Below, piece after piece: positions 45,744 to 55,965 of a stretch of 64,000 nt of DNA; the stretch's first letter is position 1, and each line of letters opens with the position of its first letter. The stretch spans positions 32,644 through 96,643 of the forward strand of contig NZ_JANBVF010000019.1 of assembly GCF_024437655.1 (NCBI RefSeq), written 5' to 3'. The notes beneath the pieces were generated by a model, which was not told where the DNA came from, did not search any database, and worked only from the letters and a program-made list of their open reading frames with translations. Made by a program: the position numbers and the translations under genes. This DNA is from Chitinolyticbacter albus (GTDB taxonomy: Bacteria; Pseudomonadota; Gammaproteobacteria; Burkholderiales; Chitinibacteraceae).

Positions 45744-46347
45744 CCGACGGATTGCCGTCGTTGATGACGACGACGCGCTGCGCGATGCGCTGGTGTGGCT
45801 GTTCTCCACCCGCAACCACGAGGCGCAGGCTTTCGCCAGCGCCGAGGCGCTCTTGGCCGACTACAGCCCGGACCGCTTTGGCTGCCTGATCCTCGACGTG
45901 CGCATGCCCGGCATGGGCGGGCTGGAGCTGTTTGAAAAGCTCAAGGAATACACGTACACCCCGCCGGTGATCTTTCTCACCGGCCATGGCGACGTGCCGA
46001 TGGCGGTGTCCGCGCTCAAGGGCGGCGCCACCGACTTCGTCGAGAAGCCGTTCAACGACAACGACATCGTCGACCTGGTCGAAAAATCCCTCTCAGCCGA
46101 CGCGACGCACCGCGACGAGTGGCACGCCAAATCCCAGGTGGAGGGGCGACTCTCCGCGCTGACGCCACGCGAGCGCGAGGTGATGAAGCTGATCCTCACC
46201 GGCCGGCTCAACAAGCAGATCGCCGACGATCTCTCGATCTCGATGAAGACGGTCGAAGTGCACCGTGCGCGCATCCTGGAAAAGATGCACGTGAAGACGG
46301 CGATGGAGCTCGCCGCGCTGCTGCGCGATGCGGGCGTGGAAACCTGA
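45733..46347 (+). CDS. FixJ-like LuxR-family response regulator
   Basis: The 204-residue regulator has a receiver domain (VVDDDDALRDALVWL; phospho-acceptor Asp55 in LILDVRMPGMGG; conserved Thr and Lys in LTGHGDVPM and FVEKPF) and a C-terminal LuxR-type helix-turn-helix (LTPREREVMKLI to KTVEVHRARILEKM). It is co-translated with the upstream kinase (11-base overlap) and should be a DNA-binding activator. Its target genes are not evident from the window. Confidence 0.92.
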   Translation: MSLNRRIAVVDDDDALRDALVWLFSTRNHEAQAFASAEALLADYSPDRFGCLILDVRMPGMGGLELFEKLKEYTYTPPVIFLTGHGDVPMAVSALKGGATDFVEKPFNDNDIVDLVEKSLSADATHRDEWHAKSQVEGRLSALTPREREVMKLILTGRLNKQIADDLSISMKTVEVHRARILEKMHVKTAMELAALLRDAGVET

Positions 46348-46715
46348 TGCCCGCGCCCGTCTGGCTCGCCGCCATCCCCTGGGCGGTACTGATCGAGAGC
46401 GCGCCGCGCATCCTGGAGGCAAGCCGCAAGCTGTTCCGCCGCGCGCAAACGCCACCGCCGCCGCCGGCTGAAATCGAGATCAATCCCAGCGGCTCCACCG
46501 AGGAGCGGATCGCCACGCTGGAAACGCTGGTCGAGGACAACCGCCGCGTGCTGATCGAGCTCTCCACGCGCCAGGAGGAAAGCGCGCGGCTGATCGAGGC
46601 GCTGGCGCAGCAGAACGCGCAGCTCACGCTGCGGCTGCGCCGGCAGTACCGGGCGCTGGTGCTGCTGGGCGTCACGCTGGCCGCCACGGTGCTCTATCTG
46701 CTGCTACGGAACTGA
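46347..46715 (+). CDS. Small coiled-coil protein with a C-terminal membrane anchor
   Basis: The 122-residue product starts on the stop codon of the FixJ-like gene (TGATG), so it is likely co-translated. A hydrophobic N-terminal stretch (VWLAAIPWAVLIE) is followed by a Pro-rich segment, a coiled coil of about 50 residues (RIATLETLVEDNRRV to QQNAQLTLRL) and a C-terminal membrane helix (LVLLGVTLAATVLYLLL). I do not recognise the family. The operon position suggests a role near the two-component system. Confidence 0.7.
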   Translation: MPAPVWLAAIPWAVLIESAPRILEASRKLFRRAQTPPPPPAEIEINPSGSTEERIATLETLVEDNRRVLIELSTRQEESARLIEALAQQNAQLTLRLRRQYRALVLLGVTLAATVLYLLLRN

Positions 46716-46719
46716 GCCG

Positions 46720-47040
46720 GTGATTCATGCGCTGTTTGTCTGTACGCACAACCGCCGGCGCAGTCCGACCGCCGAGCATGTGTTCGCGCAACGACCCGGC
46801 GTCGAGAGCGATTCGGCCGGGCTCGGCCATGATGCCGACGTGCAGCTAGCGCCCGAGCAACTGGCCTGGGCCACCATCGTATTCGTGATGGAGCGCAAGC
46901 AACGCACGTTGTTGTCTCAGCGCTTTCGCGCGCATCTGAACGGCAAGAAGGTGGTCTGTCTCGATATCCCGGACGACTACGGCTACCTGCAGGCCGAACT
47001 GATCGCGCTCTTCGAGCGCAAGGTGACACCCTACCTTTGA
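46720..47040 (+). CDS. Short low-molecular-weight protein-tyrosine-phosphatase-like protein
   Basis: The 106-residue protein has the phosphatase loop C-x5-R-S at residues 8-15 (CTHNRRRS) at the end of the first strand, as in low-molecular-weight tyrosine phosphatases and arsenate reductases. At 106 residues it is shorter than the usual 140-160, and the DP general-acid motif is not obvious, though IPDDYGYL near the end could serve. GTG 46720 lies 4 nt after the previous stop. Confidence 0.75.
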   Translation: MIHALFVCTHNRRRSPTAEHVFAQRPGVESDSAGLGHDADVQLAPEQLAWATIVFVMERKQRTLLSQRFRAHLNGKKVVCLDIPDDYGYLQAELIALFERKVTPYL

Positions 47041-47103
47041 CCGGAACCGGCCCGATCACCCATCATCGCAGCCAGTCCCGCCTTACCTAGAAAGCCCAAT
47101 CCG

Positions 47104-47868
47104 ATGTTGATGTTGATTTCCCCGGCCAAATCGCTGGATTACGCCTCTCCCCTGCCAACCAGCCACCACACCCAGCCGCAATACCTGAAGCAATCGCAGG
47201 CGCTGATCAAGCTGCTCAAGCCGCTGGCGCCGGCCGAGCTCTCCGCGCTGATGGGCATCTCGGATGAGCTCGCCGTGCTCAACGCCGGTCGCTACCACGC
47301 CTGGCAGCCTCCGTTCACGCCGGACAACGCCCGCGCCGCGGTGTTCGCCTTCAATGGTGACGTCTACGAAGGCCTGGATGCGCACAGCCTGAACGTCACT
47401 CAACACCAGTACCTGGAGCGCCATCTGCGCATCCTGTCCGGACTTTATGGCCTGCTGCAGCCGTTCGACCTGATCCAGCCCTACCGGCTGGAAATGGGCA
47501 CCCGGCTCGTGGGCGGGCACGGCAAGGATCTGTATGCGTTCTGGGGCGATACGCTCGCCAAGGCGGTGAACGAGCAGGCAACCAAGGTTGTGGTCAACCT
47601 TGCCAGCGACGAGTACTTCAAGTCGGTCGGTGCGCGGCGCGTGAAGCACCGGCTGGTCACGCCGGTGTTCGAGGATTGGAAGGGCGATCGCTACAAGATC
47701 ATCAGCTTCTACGCCAAGCGCGCGCGCGGGCTGATGGTGCGCTACGCCGCGCAGCACGGCATCACCGAGGCGGATGCGCTGAAGGATTTCGACCTGGACG
47801 GCTATCGCTACGTGCCCGCTGCCGGCAACGCCGACACCTGGGTGTTCCGCCGCCGGCTCGCCGCCTGA
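47104..47868 (+). CDS. yaaA: Peroxide stress protein YaaA
   Basis: The 254-residue protein matches the YaaA/DUF328 family along its length: MLMLISPAKSLDY at the start, FNGDVYEGL, LRILSGLYGLLQPFDLIQPYRLEMGT, and FYAKRARGLMVRY. YaaA limits intracellular iron during peroxide stress and binds DNA in E. coli. Its stop codon ends at 47868 and the opposing EAL-HDOD gene ends at 47869, so the two convergent genes abut with no gap and no terminator between them. Confidence 0.95.
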   Translation: MLMLISPAKSLDYASPLPTSHHTQPQYLKQSQALIKLLKPLAPAELSALMGISDELAVLNAGRYHAWQPPFTPDNARAAVFAFNGDVYEGLDAHSLNVTQHQYLERHLRILSGLYGLLQPFDLIQPYRLEMGTRLVGGHGKDLYAFWGDTLAKAVNEQATKVVVNLASDEYFKSVGARRVKHRLVTPVFEDWKGDRYKIISFYAKRARGLMVRYAAQHGITEADALKDFDLDGYRYVPAAGNADTWVFRRRLAA

Positions 47869-49116
47869 TCAGTGCAGTTTGCTGTCGCGGCCGATCGAGG
47901 TCGACCAGTGCAGCGCTTCAACGTGCATATGATTGAGCGTATCGAGGCTGAGCACGGCGTTGTCCGCCAGCCAGTCAGCGACTTCCGCCAGGTCCTCGCC
48001 CTCGACCGCACGCATCAACGCCAGCCAGGACCCCAGCTCGCCCGTCCCCAGCAACAATGCTTGTTGCGCATCGGCCGCCAGGTTGAGCTCGGCCAGCAGT
48101 TCGGCCAGCGGCCGGCCGAACAGCACGTCGAGCAGTGACAGCATGCCAACGAGAAAGGCCTTGTCGGCCTGCCGCCGATCTCCTGGCGCCAGCGCCTGCG
48201 CCAGCTGCTCCATGAAGCGGCCGCGTGTGGCGGCGGTATAGAGCAACAGATCGCCCTGGCCCTGGCCGGCCTGCCGGGCGTAAAGCAGTATCTGCAGCCA
48301 GCGATAGAGTTGGCGCAGCCCGAGCATGGTGACGGCGTGGCGCACGCTGTGTATGCGTACCGGCAGGCCGCTCGCCACCGAGTTCACCAGACGCAGCAAT
48401 CCGACGGCTAGATCGGGTGCCCGCTTGAGCGCGGCCTCGATCTCGTCGACATCGGAATCGCTGCCGATCAGCGCCAACAGCTGCAACAGCTGCGCCTCCA
48501 TCGGCTGCAACCTGCGTCCGGACAGCACCGTCGGGCGAGCGTAGTGGTAGCCCTGGAACAGATCGAAGCCGAGCTCATGGCAGCACTGCTGCAACTGCGG
48601 ATCGCTCACCTTCTCCGCCAGCAATTGCACCGGATGAGCACGCAGCTGCTGCACCAGCGAGGGCAGCCGCTCCTGCGGCACGCCGAGCAGATCGACCTTG
48701 ATGATATCGATCAGCGGCAGCAGCGGTTCGTGCAGCGGCGATACAGCGACCATGTCGTCCAGCGCCAGCCGATAGCCAGCGGCCTTGAGCTGGCGGCAGC
48801 GGGCATACAGCGCCTCGCTGAGCGGTATCGTTTCCAAGAGCTCCAGCACCACGCGCCGGGAAGGCAAGAGCTCAACCACGTCCGAATACAGCAATTCGGC
48901 GCTGACGTTGATAAAGGCGAGCTTATCCTCCAGCAATCCTTCCAGCCCCAGATCGGTGAAGGCGTGGCTGATCACGCTGGCGCTGGCGGCCAGGCCATCG
49001 CCCACCTCGGCGCAATTGGCCACACCGTCGCGGAACAGCAGCTCGTAGGCGACCAGATGGTGTCCGCGATCGAGGATGGGTTGGCGCCCGAGAAAGAAGT
49101 CTTGCCGTTCGACCAT
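47869..49116 (-). CDS. EAL-HDOD signalling protein with a degenerate EAL domain
   Basis: The 415-residue protein has the YuxH-like EAL-HDOD plan: FFLGRQPILDRGHHLVAYELLFRDG at the start, LALDDM, IIKVDLLG and LLAEKVSD, then an HDOD domain (DLAVGLLRLVNSVA to HAVTMLGLRQLYRWLQ). The signature EAL is YELL and several metal ligands of active phosphodiesterases are absent, so it is more likely a protein-interaction or cyclic di-GMP-sensing module than an enzyme. It fits the cyclic di-GMP theme of the window. Confidence 0.9.
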   Translation of the reverse strand: MVERQDFFLGRQPILDRGHHLVAYELLFRDGVANCAEVGDGLAASASVISHAFTDLGLEGLLEDKLAFINVSAELLYSDVVELLPSRRVVLELLETIPLSEALYARCRQLKAAGYRLALDDMVAVSPLHEPLLPLIDIIKVDLLGVPQERLPSLVQQLRAHPVQLLAEKVSDPQLQQCCHELGFDLFQGYHYARPTVLSGRRLQPMEAQLLQLLALIGSDSDVDEIEAALKRAPDLAVGLLRLVNSVASGLPVRIHSVRHAVTMLGLRQLYRWLQILLYARQAGQGQGDLLLYTAATRGRFMEQLAQALAPGDRRQADKAFLVGMLSLLDVLFGRPLAELLAELNLAADAQQALLLGTGELGSWLALMRAVEGEDLAEVADWLADNAVLSLDTLNHMHVEALHWSTSIGRDSKLH

Positions 49117-49185
49117 GAAGAATGCCGCTGCAAAACCGATGGCGTCAGTCTAGTCAGCTCGCCTGGTTGGCGAACGCTGGCATGA

Positions 49186-49494
49186 TCAACGGCCTGCGTC
49201 GCAAACAGGACAACGGTAGTAACGCGTGTAGCAATTTTTGGGGCAAAACTCGGTGCGGGCACCGCAACGCGCGCAATGCGGCACGCGTTCGCGCCACGCC
49301 TGCCTCCAGCGCCGCAAACCCGATCCCGCCAGCGCGCAGCCCAGCAAGGCCAGCGCGACGGACACGCCTGTTGGCACCCATACGAGACCGATGCCGGCGC
49401 CTTCGCTGCGCGCGATAAGGGCGGTGGCGGCACAGCCGCCAGCCAGCAATAGCGTGACCGCCGCTTCGCTCAAACGATGAACAACCCTTTTCAT
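49186..49494 (-). CDS. Small membrane protein with a C-terminal cysteine cluster
   Basis: The 102-residue product has two membrane segments (about residues 10-25 and 34-55) and a C-terminal tail with CARC, C-x3-C and CPVC, probably one zinc ribbon. I do not recognise the family. It begins one base after the LysR gene's stop on the same strand, so it is probably in the same transcript. Confidence 0.5.
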   Translation of the reverse strand: MKRVVHRLSEAAVTLLLAGGCAATALIARSEGAGIGLVWVPTGVSVALALLGCALAGSGLRRWRQAWRERVPHCARCGARTEFCPKNCYTRYYRCPVCDAGR

Positions 49495-49495
49495 G

Positions 49496-50557
49496 TCAGC
49501 GATACGCCGGATAGAAACTGCCGATGCGCGGGAAACGCGGCGGCTCGTCGCACGGCGGGGAGTCTTCGCCCCGCAGCGGCCGCATCGGCTGCACGTCGGC
49601 CAGGCGTGAGGATTCGAGTGCGGCCCAGGCGTCGCGTCGGGCGTCGAACTCGGCCTTGAGCCCGCCACAGAAGGCGTTGCGCAACCAGATATGCGCCGGA
49701 TCGTGGTGGCGCCGCGCATGCCAGTACAGCGACAGCGTCAGCTGCGGCACATCAAACGGCAGCGGCACCAGCCGGATGCGCGGTCGACCCTCGGTGGCGG
49801 CGCGCAGCACCAGCTCGGGCGCGGTCAGGATCAGCTCGCTTTCCAGCAACAGATCAAACGCCGCCGCGCATTGCGACAACTGCAGCCCCACGCGCCGGCT
49901 CTGCCCCAGCGCCGCGAGTCGGTCGTCGACCACGCGCGCCAGCTCCTGGCCCAGGCGCAACTGCAGTTGCGGCGTGGCGCAGTAACGCTCCAGCGTCAGC
50001 TCACCGCCGGCCAGTGCCGGGTGATCAGCGCGCAGCGCGCACATCAGCCGGTCGCGGCAGACCACGCGCTGGTACACATCGGCCGGCGCATCGAACGCCA
50101 GGCCCAGCGCCAAGTCGGGGCCATCGTCCGACATCGCCTCCAGGATGTGCGCCTCCCATGGCACGATATCGAGCTCCAGCTGCGGCGCCTCGAATAGCAC
50201 GGTACCGAGCACCGCCGGCAGCAGCGCGTATTCGGCGCTGCCGGCACAGGCCACGCGGAAATGGCCGCGCGCGGTGGCCGGATCGAAATCCTGCGCCACC
50301 ACCAGCTGGTCGATCTGGCGCAGGATCACGTTGAGCGGCTCGCGCAGCGCCTCGGCGCGCGGCGTGGGCGCGAGCTTGTTGGCGGCGCGCACGAACAGCG
50401 GATCGTCGAACGCCTCGCGCAGGCGGCCGAGCGAGCGACTCATCGCCGACTGGGTCACGCCCAGCGTTTCGGCGGCACGCGTCACGCTGCCCTGCGTGAG
50501 CAGCGCCTGCAGGCTGAGCAACAGGTTGAGGTCGAGCTGGAAATGAGCGGCAAACAT
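49496..50557 (-). CDS. LysR-family transcriptional regulator
   Basis: The 353-residue regulator has the N-terminal winged helix (LDLNLLLSLQALLTQGSVTRAA, written as in the NodD/NahR/LeuO branch, then VTQSAMSRSLGRLRE) and an effector-binding domain. The C-terminal 50 residues (after LRNAFCGGL) are an unusual polar extension. GGAGG 6 nt before ATG 50557 supports the start. It is divergent from the sugar ABC importer across a 658-base gap, so it may control that operon; its effector is unknown. Confidence 0.88.
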   Translation of the reverse strand: MFAAHFQLDLNLLLSLQALLTQGSVTRAAETLGVTQSAMSRSLGRLREAFDDPLFVRAANKLAPTPRAEALREPLNVILRQIDQLVVAQDFDPATARGHFRVACAGSAEYALLPAVLGTVLFEAPQLELDIVPWEAHILEAMSDDGPDLALGLAFDAPADVYQRVVCRDRLMCALRADHPALAGGELTLERYCATPQLQLRLGQELARVVDDRLAALGQSRRVGLQLSQCAAAFDLLLESELILTAPELVLRAATEGRPRIRLVPLPFDVPQLTLSLYWHARRHHDPAHIWLRNAFCGGLKAEFDARRDAWAALESSRLADVQPMRPLRGEDSPPCDEPPRFPRIGSFYPAYR

Positions 50558-51215
50558 GTTCGTCCTCCGGGGCCATATCGGCGGATTTTTTTGTAGTCTT
50601 ATCCCAGGCAATACATTAAACGCTTTATGCCAATTGGGCACGGGGCGCGACATGCATCCCGCGCATGCGAGGTATGCGCCAAGCGCGGATCGCCAGTATC
50701 CGCGCCATCTTTGACCTGATCGACGCCGCCTTCGCTTCGCAGAATGAACAATTTGGGCAAAGCTCGCCCCCGCCGGCCGCACGCGGCGCAAACACTGCGC
50801 ACACGCCTTTCCCGGTAAGGCGCCGCCTGCCACTACAAGCCATCGTCATGCTTGGCGCGCATTGCCGCAATGCACCGCCAGCGCTGTGAAACGCCACCCA
50901 GCCATGCGCTAATGATCGGGCACCTCAAGGGCCTGTTCCCGGTTGTTTCACGACGGCGTTCGGAACGGTTCATCGCTGACTGCCCCGAACCCGTGGGGCC
51001 GCGAAACAACCGGGAACAGGCCCTGGTGCTTCATCTGCACGTCTTCCATCCCTTGGCCCCGCCTCGTGCGGGGCATTTCTTTGGTGCCGCGCGAGGCTCT
51101 GGCGCCATGCACCCGGAGCATGGCCCGCATGCGCCGCCAGCGGTTCCGGCCGCCATCGTCCCGACCGTAGATTGAAAAAGCGCGCCAACGACGGCGCCCC
51201 TTAGAGGAGAGGAAG
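50558..51215. other. Long divergent intergenic region between LysR gene and ABC importer
   Basis: The left end holds an interrupted palindrome GGCAATA-N11-TTATGCC (50607-50631), of the T-N11-A type favoured by LysR proteins, about 50 nt before the LysR start. The middle holds the large inverted repeat at 50928-51024. GAGGAGAGGAAG before 51216 is a strong ribosome site. No gene was supported. Confidence 0.45.
50928..51024. repeat. 97-bp element with perfect 22-bp inverted ends
   Basis: The 22 bases at 50928-50949 (starting AGGGCCTGTTCCCGG) are the exact reverse complement of 51003-51024. They enclose 53 bases with further partial pairing (CGTTCGG against CCGAAC). The end sequence AGGGCCTGTTCC recurs at 29521-29533. 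The form fits a miniature inverted-repeat element lying about 190 bp before the importer operon. Confidence 0.8.
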
Positions 51216-52472
51216 ATGAAACACAGCACCATCGCGCTCTTGATCGGCGCGTTGTTCGCCAGCGGTGCCGCCCAGGCGGAGAAGACCCGCATCGAGTTCT
51301 GGACCATGAGCATGAAGCCGCGCTTCGAGGCCTACTTCCAGAACATCGAGAAGACCTACGAGGCGCAGAACCCCAACGTCGATATCGTCTGGACCGACCT
51401 GCCGTGGGATGTGATCCGCGCGAAGTTCACCGCCGCCGTCGCCGCAGGCCAGCCGCCCGCCCTTGCCAACCTCAACGTGCAGTGGGCGTACGACTACGCC
51501 CAGACCGGTGCCATCGTTCCGATCGATGCGCTGCTCGGCGCCGACCGTGGCGTCTACATGCCAGGCGCGCTGGCCGACGTGACCTGGGGCGGCAAGACCT
51601 ATGCCTTCCCCTGGTACAACTCGGCCGACGTGATGGCGGTGAACGGCGCCCTCTTCAAGAAGGCCGGGCTCGATCCCAAGCAGCCCATCGCCAACCTCTC
51701 TGCCCAGCTCAAGGTGGCGAAAACGATCCGGCAGAAGGCCGGCGTCGCCGGCCTCGCACCGCGCCTCGGTCGCGTGGAGAGCATCTTCCTGGGCGAGGGC
51801 CTGCCGGTGCTGGAAAACGGCAAGGCGGTGTTCAACTCACCACGCCACGTGGCGCTGCTGCGCGAGTTCGCCAACGCCTACAAAGCCGGCGCGCTGCTCA
51901 AGGACAACCTCTTTGCCGAGGACAACTTCCAGGTGTCGATCGCCGCCTACAACGGCGGGCGCCTTGCGATGCTGGAGACCACGCCACCCGCCATAGGCCG
52001 CGTGCGTGATGACGCCAAGGACATCTACGCGCAGACGGTGATGCTCCCGGTGCCACCCGGCGCCACCGGCGTGGTCAAGGGCGGCTGGCTGATGGACTTC
52101 GTGGTGCCGCGCGGCGTCGACGCCAAGCTCTTGCCCGAAGTCGGCAAGTTCGCGCGCTTCCTCACCAACGATGCCAACCAGCTGGCGTTCTCCAAGGATA
52201 CCGGCGGCACCTACCCCTCGACGCGCAAGGCCGCGCTCGATCCGTACTTCCAGCAATTGCCGGCCGATGCCGGCCCGCTGGAGCAGGCGCGGGCCATCGG
52301 CGCGAAGAACCTCACCAACGTGCGCACGCTGGCCATCCTCGGCATCGACGATCCGGCTCCGCTGACCAAGCGTTTGCGTGAGGAAACCGAGGCCGCCGTC
52401 ACCGGGCGCAAGGATGCCAAGGCCGCGCTCGATGCCGCCGTCGCGTTCTGGAATGCGCAGCTGAAGAAGTAA
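51216..52472 (+). CDS. Sugar ABC transporter substrate-binding protein 1
   Basis: The 418-residue periplasmic protein has a signal peptide (cleavage after SGAAQA) and an extracellular solute-binding family 1 fold: EFWTMSMKPRFEAYF, NPNVDIVWTDLPWD, YAFPWYNS and a C-terminal ATGGTYPS-like stretch (DTGGTYPSTRKA). It should deliver a sugar or oligosaccharide to the two permeases encoded next. It is a clear paralogue of the protein at 55966-57234. The ligand is not readable from sequence; an amino-sugar oligomer would suit a chitin degrader but is inference. Confidence 0.88.
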   Translation: MKHSTIALLIGALFASGAAQAEKTRIEFWTMSMKPRFEAYFQNIEKTYEAQNPNVDIVWTDLPWDVIRAKFTAAVAAGQPPALANLNVQWAYDYAQTGAIVPIDALLGADRGVYMPGALADVTWGGKTYAFPWYNSADVMAVNGALFKKAGLDPKQPIANLSAQLKVAKTIRQKAGVAGLAPRLGRVESIFLGEGLPVLENGKAVFNSPRHVALLREFANAYKAGALLKDNLFAEDNFQVSIAAYNGGRLAMLETTPPAIGRVRDDAKDIYAQTVMLPVPPGATGVVKGGWLMDFVVPRGVDAKLLPEVGKFARFLTNDANQLAFSKDTGGTYPSTRKAALDPYFQQLPADAGPLEQARAIGAKNLTNVRTLAILGIDDPAPLTKRLREETEAAVTGRKDAKAALDAAVAFWNAQLKK

Positions 52473-52549
52473 GGCGAAAAGCACATCCAAGCAGCAAACC
52501 GCCGCCGCCGGGTTTCTTTCAAATGCCTGGTGGCGGCCACGAGACCGCC

Positions 52550-53452
52550 ATGCCCACGTTCAAACACTATCCAAGCCGACACCACAGCTGGCGCGACGAC
52601 GCACGCGCCTGGCTGTTCCTCGCCCCCGCCCTCGTGGTGCTACTGCTGTTCGCCTTCTGGCCAGTGGGCCTCGGGGCGCTGCTCGCGTTCACCGAGGTGA
52701 ACATTTTCGACCTGACCGCCTCGCGCTGGGTCGGGCTCGCCAACTTCCAGGCGCTGTGGGACGACCCGACCTTCATCACCAGCGTCGTCAACACGCTGCT
52801 CTACCTTCTGGTGGTGCCGTTGATCCAGCTGGCCGCGCTGGCGCTGGCGGTGCTGGTGAACGCGCAACTGCCGGCGATGAAGCTGTTTCGCACCGCCTTC
52901 TTCGTGCCCGTGGTCACGTCGGTATCGGTGGTCGGGATCATGTGGGGCTGGATGTACAACGAGGACGGCATGCTCAACCAGCTGCTGGCCTGGCTGCGAC
53001 TGATCGATGCGCCGATCGGCTGGCTCAGCGACGAGCGCATCGCGCTCTTTGCCGTGATGTTCGTCACCTTCTGGCGTGGCCTGGGCTACTACATGGTGCT
53101 CTACATCGCCGGGCTGCAGGCGCTGCCGCAGGAAGTGGAGGAGGCGGCCATGCTCGACGGCGCCAATCGTTGGCAGCGCTTCTGGCGCATCACCGTGCCG
53201 ATGCTGCGGCCCACGCTGCTGCTGTGCACGCTGCTCTCCACGCTGGCGGCGATGAAAGCCTTCGAGGAAGTGGTGGTGATGACGGGCGGCGGCCCCATCG
53301 GCAGCACCTACACCCTCGCCTTCTACGCCTACGACCAGGGTTTCCGCGCCTTCGATTTCTCGCGCGCACTGGCCGCCAGCGCCGTGGTGTCGCTGATCGG
53401 CTTCGTGCTCGCCTGGATCAACTTCCGCTTCTTCCGCACCGAGGGCCGCTGA
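52550..53452 (+). CDS. Sugar ABC transporter permease (MalF-like)
   Basis: The 300-residue inner-membrane protein has six predicted membrane helices, beginning with AWLFLAPALVVLLLFAFW, and the EAA loop that docks the ATPase (EEAAMLDGANRWQRFWRI). It is of the short MalF/UgpA type without an extra periplasmic domain. ATG 52550 is preferred over ATG 52523, neither having a strong ribosome site. The next permease starts 1 nt after its stop. Confidence 0.9.
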   Translation: MPTFKHYPSRHHSWRDDARAWLFLAPALVVLLLFAFWPVGLGALLAFTEVNIFDLTASRWVGLANFQALWDDPTFITSVVNTLLYLLVVPLIQLAALALAVLVNAQLPAMKLFRTAFFVPVVTSVSVVGIMWGWMYNEDGMLNQLLAWLRLIDAPIGWLSDERIALFAVMFVTFWRGLGYYMVLYIAGLQALPQEVEEAAMLDGANRWQRFWRITVPMLRPTLLLCTLLSTLAAMKAFEEVVVMTGGGPIGSTYTLAFYAYDQGFRAFDFSRALAASAVVSLIGFVLAWINFRFFRTEGR

Positions 53453-53453
53453 C

Positions 53454-54281
53454 ATGCATCTCGTCCGCAAACTGTTGTTGTCCTGGGCGCCGCGCTACAG
53501 CCTGCTGCTGCTGGTGGCGCTGTTCACCACCTTCCCATTCCTCTGGACGCTCTCCACCGCGCTGGGCGACGCCGGCAACATCTATGCCTTCCCGCCACAG
53601 CTGTGGCCCGAAGCGCCGACGCTCAAGCATATCGACGAAGCGCGCCAGACCATTCCGCTCGACCGCTTCTTCTGGAATTCGGTGCTGATCAGCGGTGCCA
53701 CCGTCGCCGGCACGCTGGTTCTGGCGAGCCTTGCCGGCTATGCGCTGTCGGTGCTGCGTTTTCGCGGCCAGCGCCTGGTGTTCCTCGCCGTGCTCGCCAC
53801 GCTGATCCTGCCGTCCGAGCTCAACATCATCGTCAACTTCATCACGCTGACGATGCTCAAGCTCACCAACACGCACACCGGCGTGGTGCTGCCGCTCTTA
53901 GCCAACGCCTTCGGCATTTTCCTGCTGAAGCAGGCCTTCGATGAGATCCCGGCCGAGATCTTCGACGCCGCGCGCATTGACGGCGCCAGCGAATGGCAGC
54001 TGTTCTGGCGCGTCGCTCTGCCGCTCGCCGGCCCTGCGCTCGCCGCGCTCGCGATCTTCACGCTGGTCGCCACCTGGAACGCCTACATCTGGCCCGCCGT
54101 GGTGCTGCAAAGCCCCGACCAATACCCGCTCGCCGTCGGCGTGCTCTACCTCTCCGGCACCTTCGCCGCCAAAACCCGCGTCATCGCCGCCGGCACCGGG
54201 CTCACCATCCTGCCGGTGCTGATCCTGTTCCTGCTCGCCCAGCGCTACTTCATGCGCGGGCTGGATGGGGCGGTGAAATGA
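53454..54281 (+). CDS. Sugar ABC transporter permease (MalG-like)
   Basis: The 275-residue inner-membrane protein has six membrane helices and an EAA loop ([20 protein letters not shown]). It forms the transmembrane channel with the MalF-like partner encoded immediately upstream. The final [12 protein letters not shown] ending is typical of MalG/UgpE-type permeases. The ATPase gene is separated from it by a 350-base repeat-containing stretch. Confidence 0.92.
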   Translation: MHLVRKLLLSWAPRYSLLLLVALFTTFPFLWTLSTALGDAGNIYAFPPQLWPEAPTLKHIDEARQTIPLDRFFWNSVLISGATVAGTLVLASLAGYALSVLRFRGQRLVFLAVLATLILPSELNIIVNFITLTMLKLTNTHTGVVLPLLANAFGIFLLKQAFDEIPAEIFDAARIDGASEWQLFWRVALPLAGPALAALAIFTLVATWNAYIWPAVVLQSPDQYPLAVGVLYLSGTFAAKTRVIAAGTGLTILPVLILFLLAQRYFMRGLDGAVK

Positions 54282-54631
54282 CTACACCAAACCTCTTCGG
54301 ATCATGGCCGCGCCCAGCGATATGCAACGCAATAGCCTTTTCCGGCAAACAGCGGGGGGTCTCTCCCCGTTTCGCAGCGCCGAAGGAGCGGAGCGAGACC
54401 TCGGGCTCGCGACCGACTGAGGGCAGCCCGGAGGGCCGCAGGCGCGGTCACGCCAAAGCTTGGCGGCTTTGCCGCCTAGCGACGCGCGATGCAGAGCACG
54501 CCTTTCTTTGGTTCCTTTCTTTGGCGACGCAAAGAAAGGAACCCGTCCGCCGGGCGGAACCGGCACCTGAACAGCCGCGCCGCAGGCGCATAACACCGCC
54601 TTTCGATACACATACCGAGGAACACACCACC
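54282..54631 (+). other. Repeat-bearing gap inside the ABC operon
   Basis: A perfect 14-bp inverted repeat, GGTTCCTTTCTTTG (54510-54523), spacer GCGACG, CAAAGAAAGGAACC (54530-54543), is followed by GTCCGCCGGGCGGAACC. Upstream are the short palindromes GGCGGCTTTGCCGCC and GGAGCGGAGC-type GC-rich tracts. No real gene is present, though the ATPase frame stays open through it. It may be an inserted repeat element or an intercistronic processing or terminator site between permease and ATPase. Confidence 0.55.
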
Positions 54632-55723
<1,092 letters not shown>

Positions 55724-55965
55724 AATGAGCGAAAGCAGCGCGTTTCAAACAGGTTTCAACATGCTTGCTGCAAGCTTGGTCCTCGCCCGGCATCAATGCA
55801 ACGCCGGCATATTTGCGGATAATCAATGCCTTATGCAAAATCAGACCGTGACACGAGGCCGGCACCATGGCAGAATGCACCCCTAGGCTGACAGAACAAG
55901 CAAGCGCCCCTCGCCCCCGGCGCTCACGATCAGCCGCGCTATCACTATCCCCTTGGAGTTGTTGC

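Noticed and set aside
53993..54631. N-terminal extension of the ABC ATPase suggested by the open frame
   Set aside because: The extension overlaps the permease gene and repeat DNA; the family start and a ribosome site fit ATG 54632.
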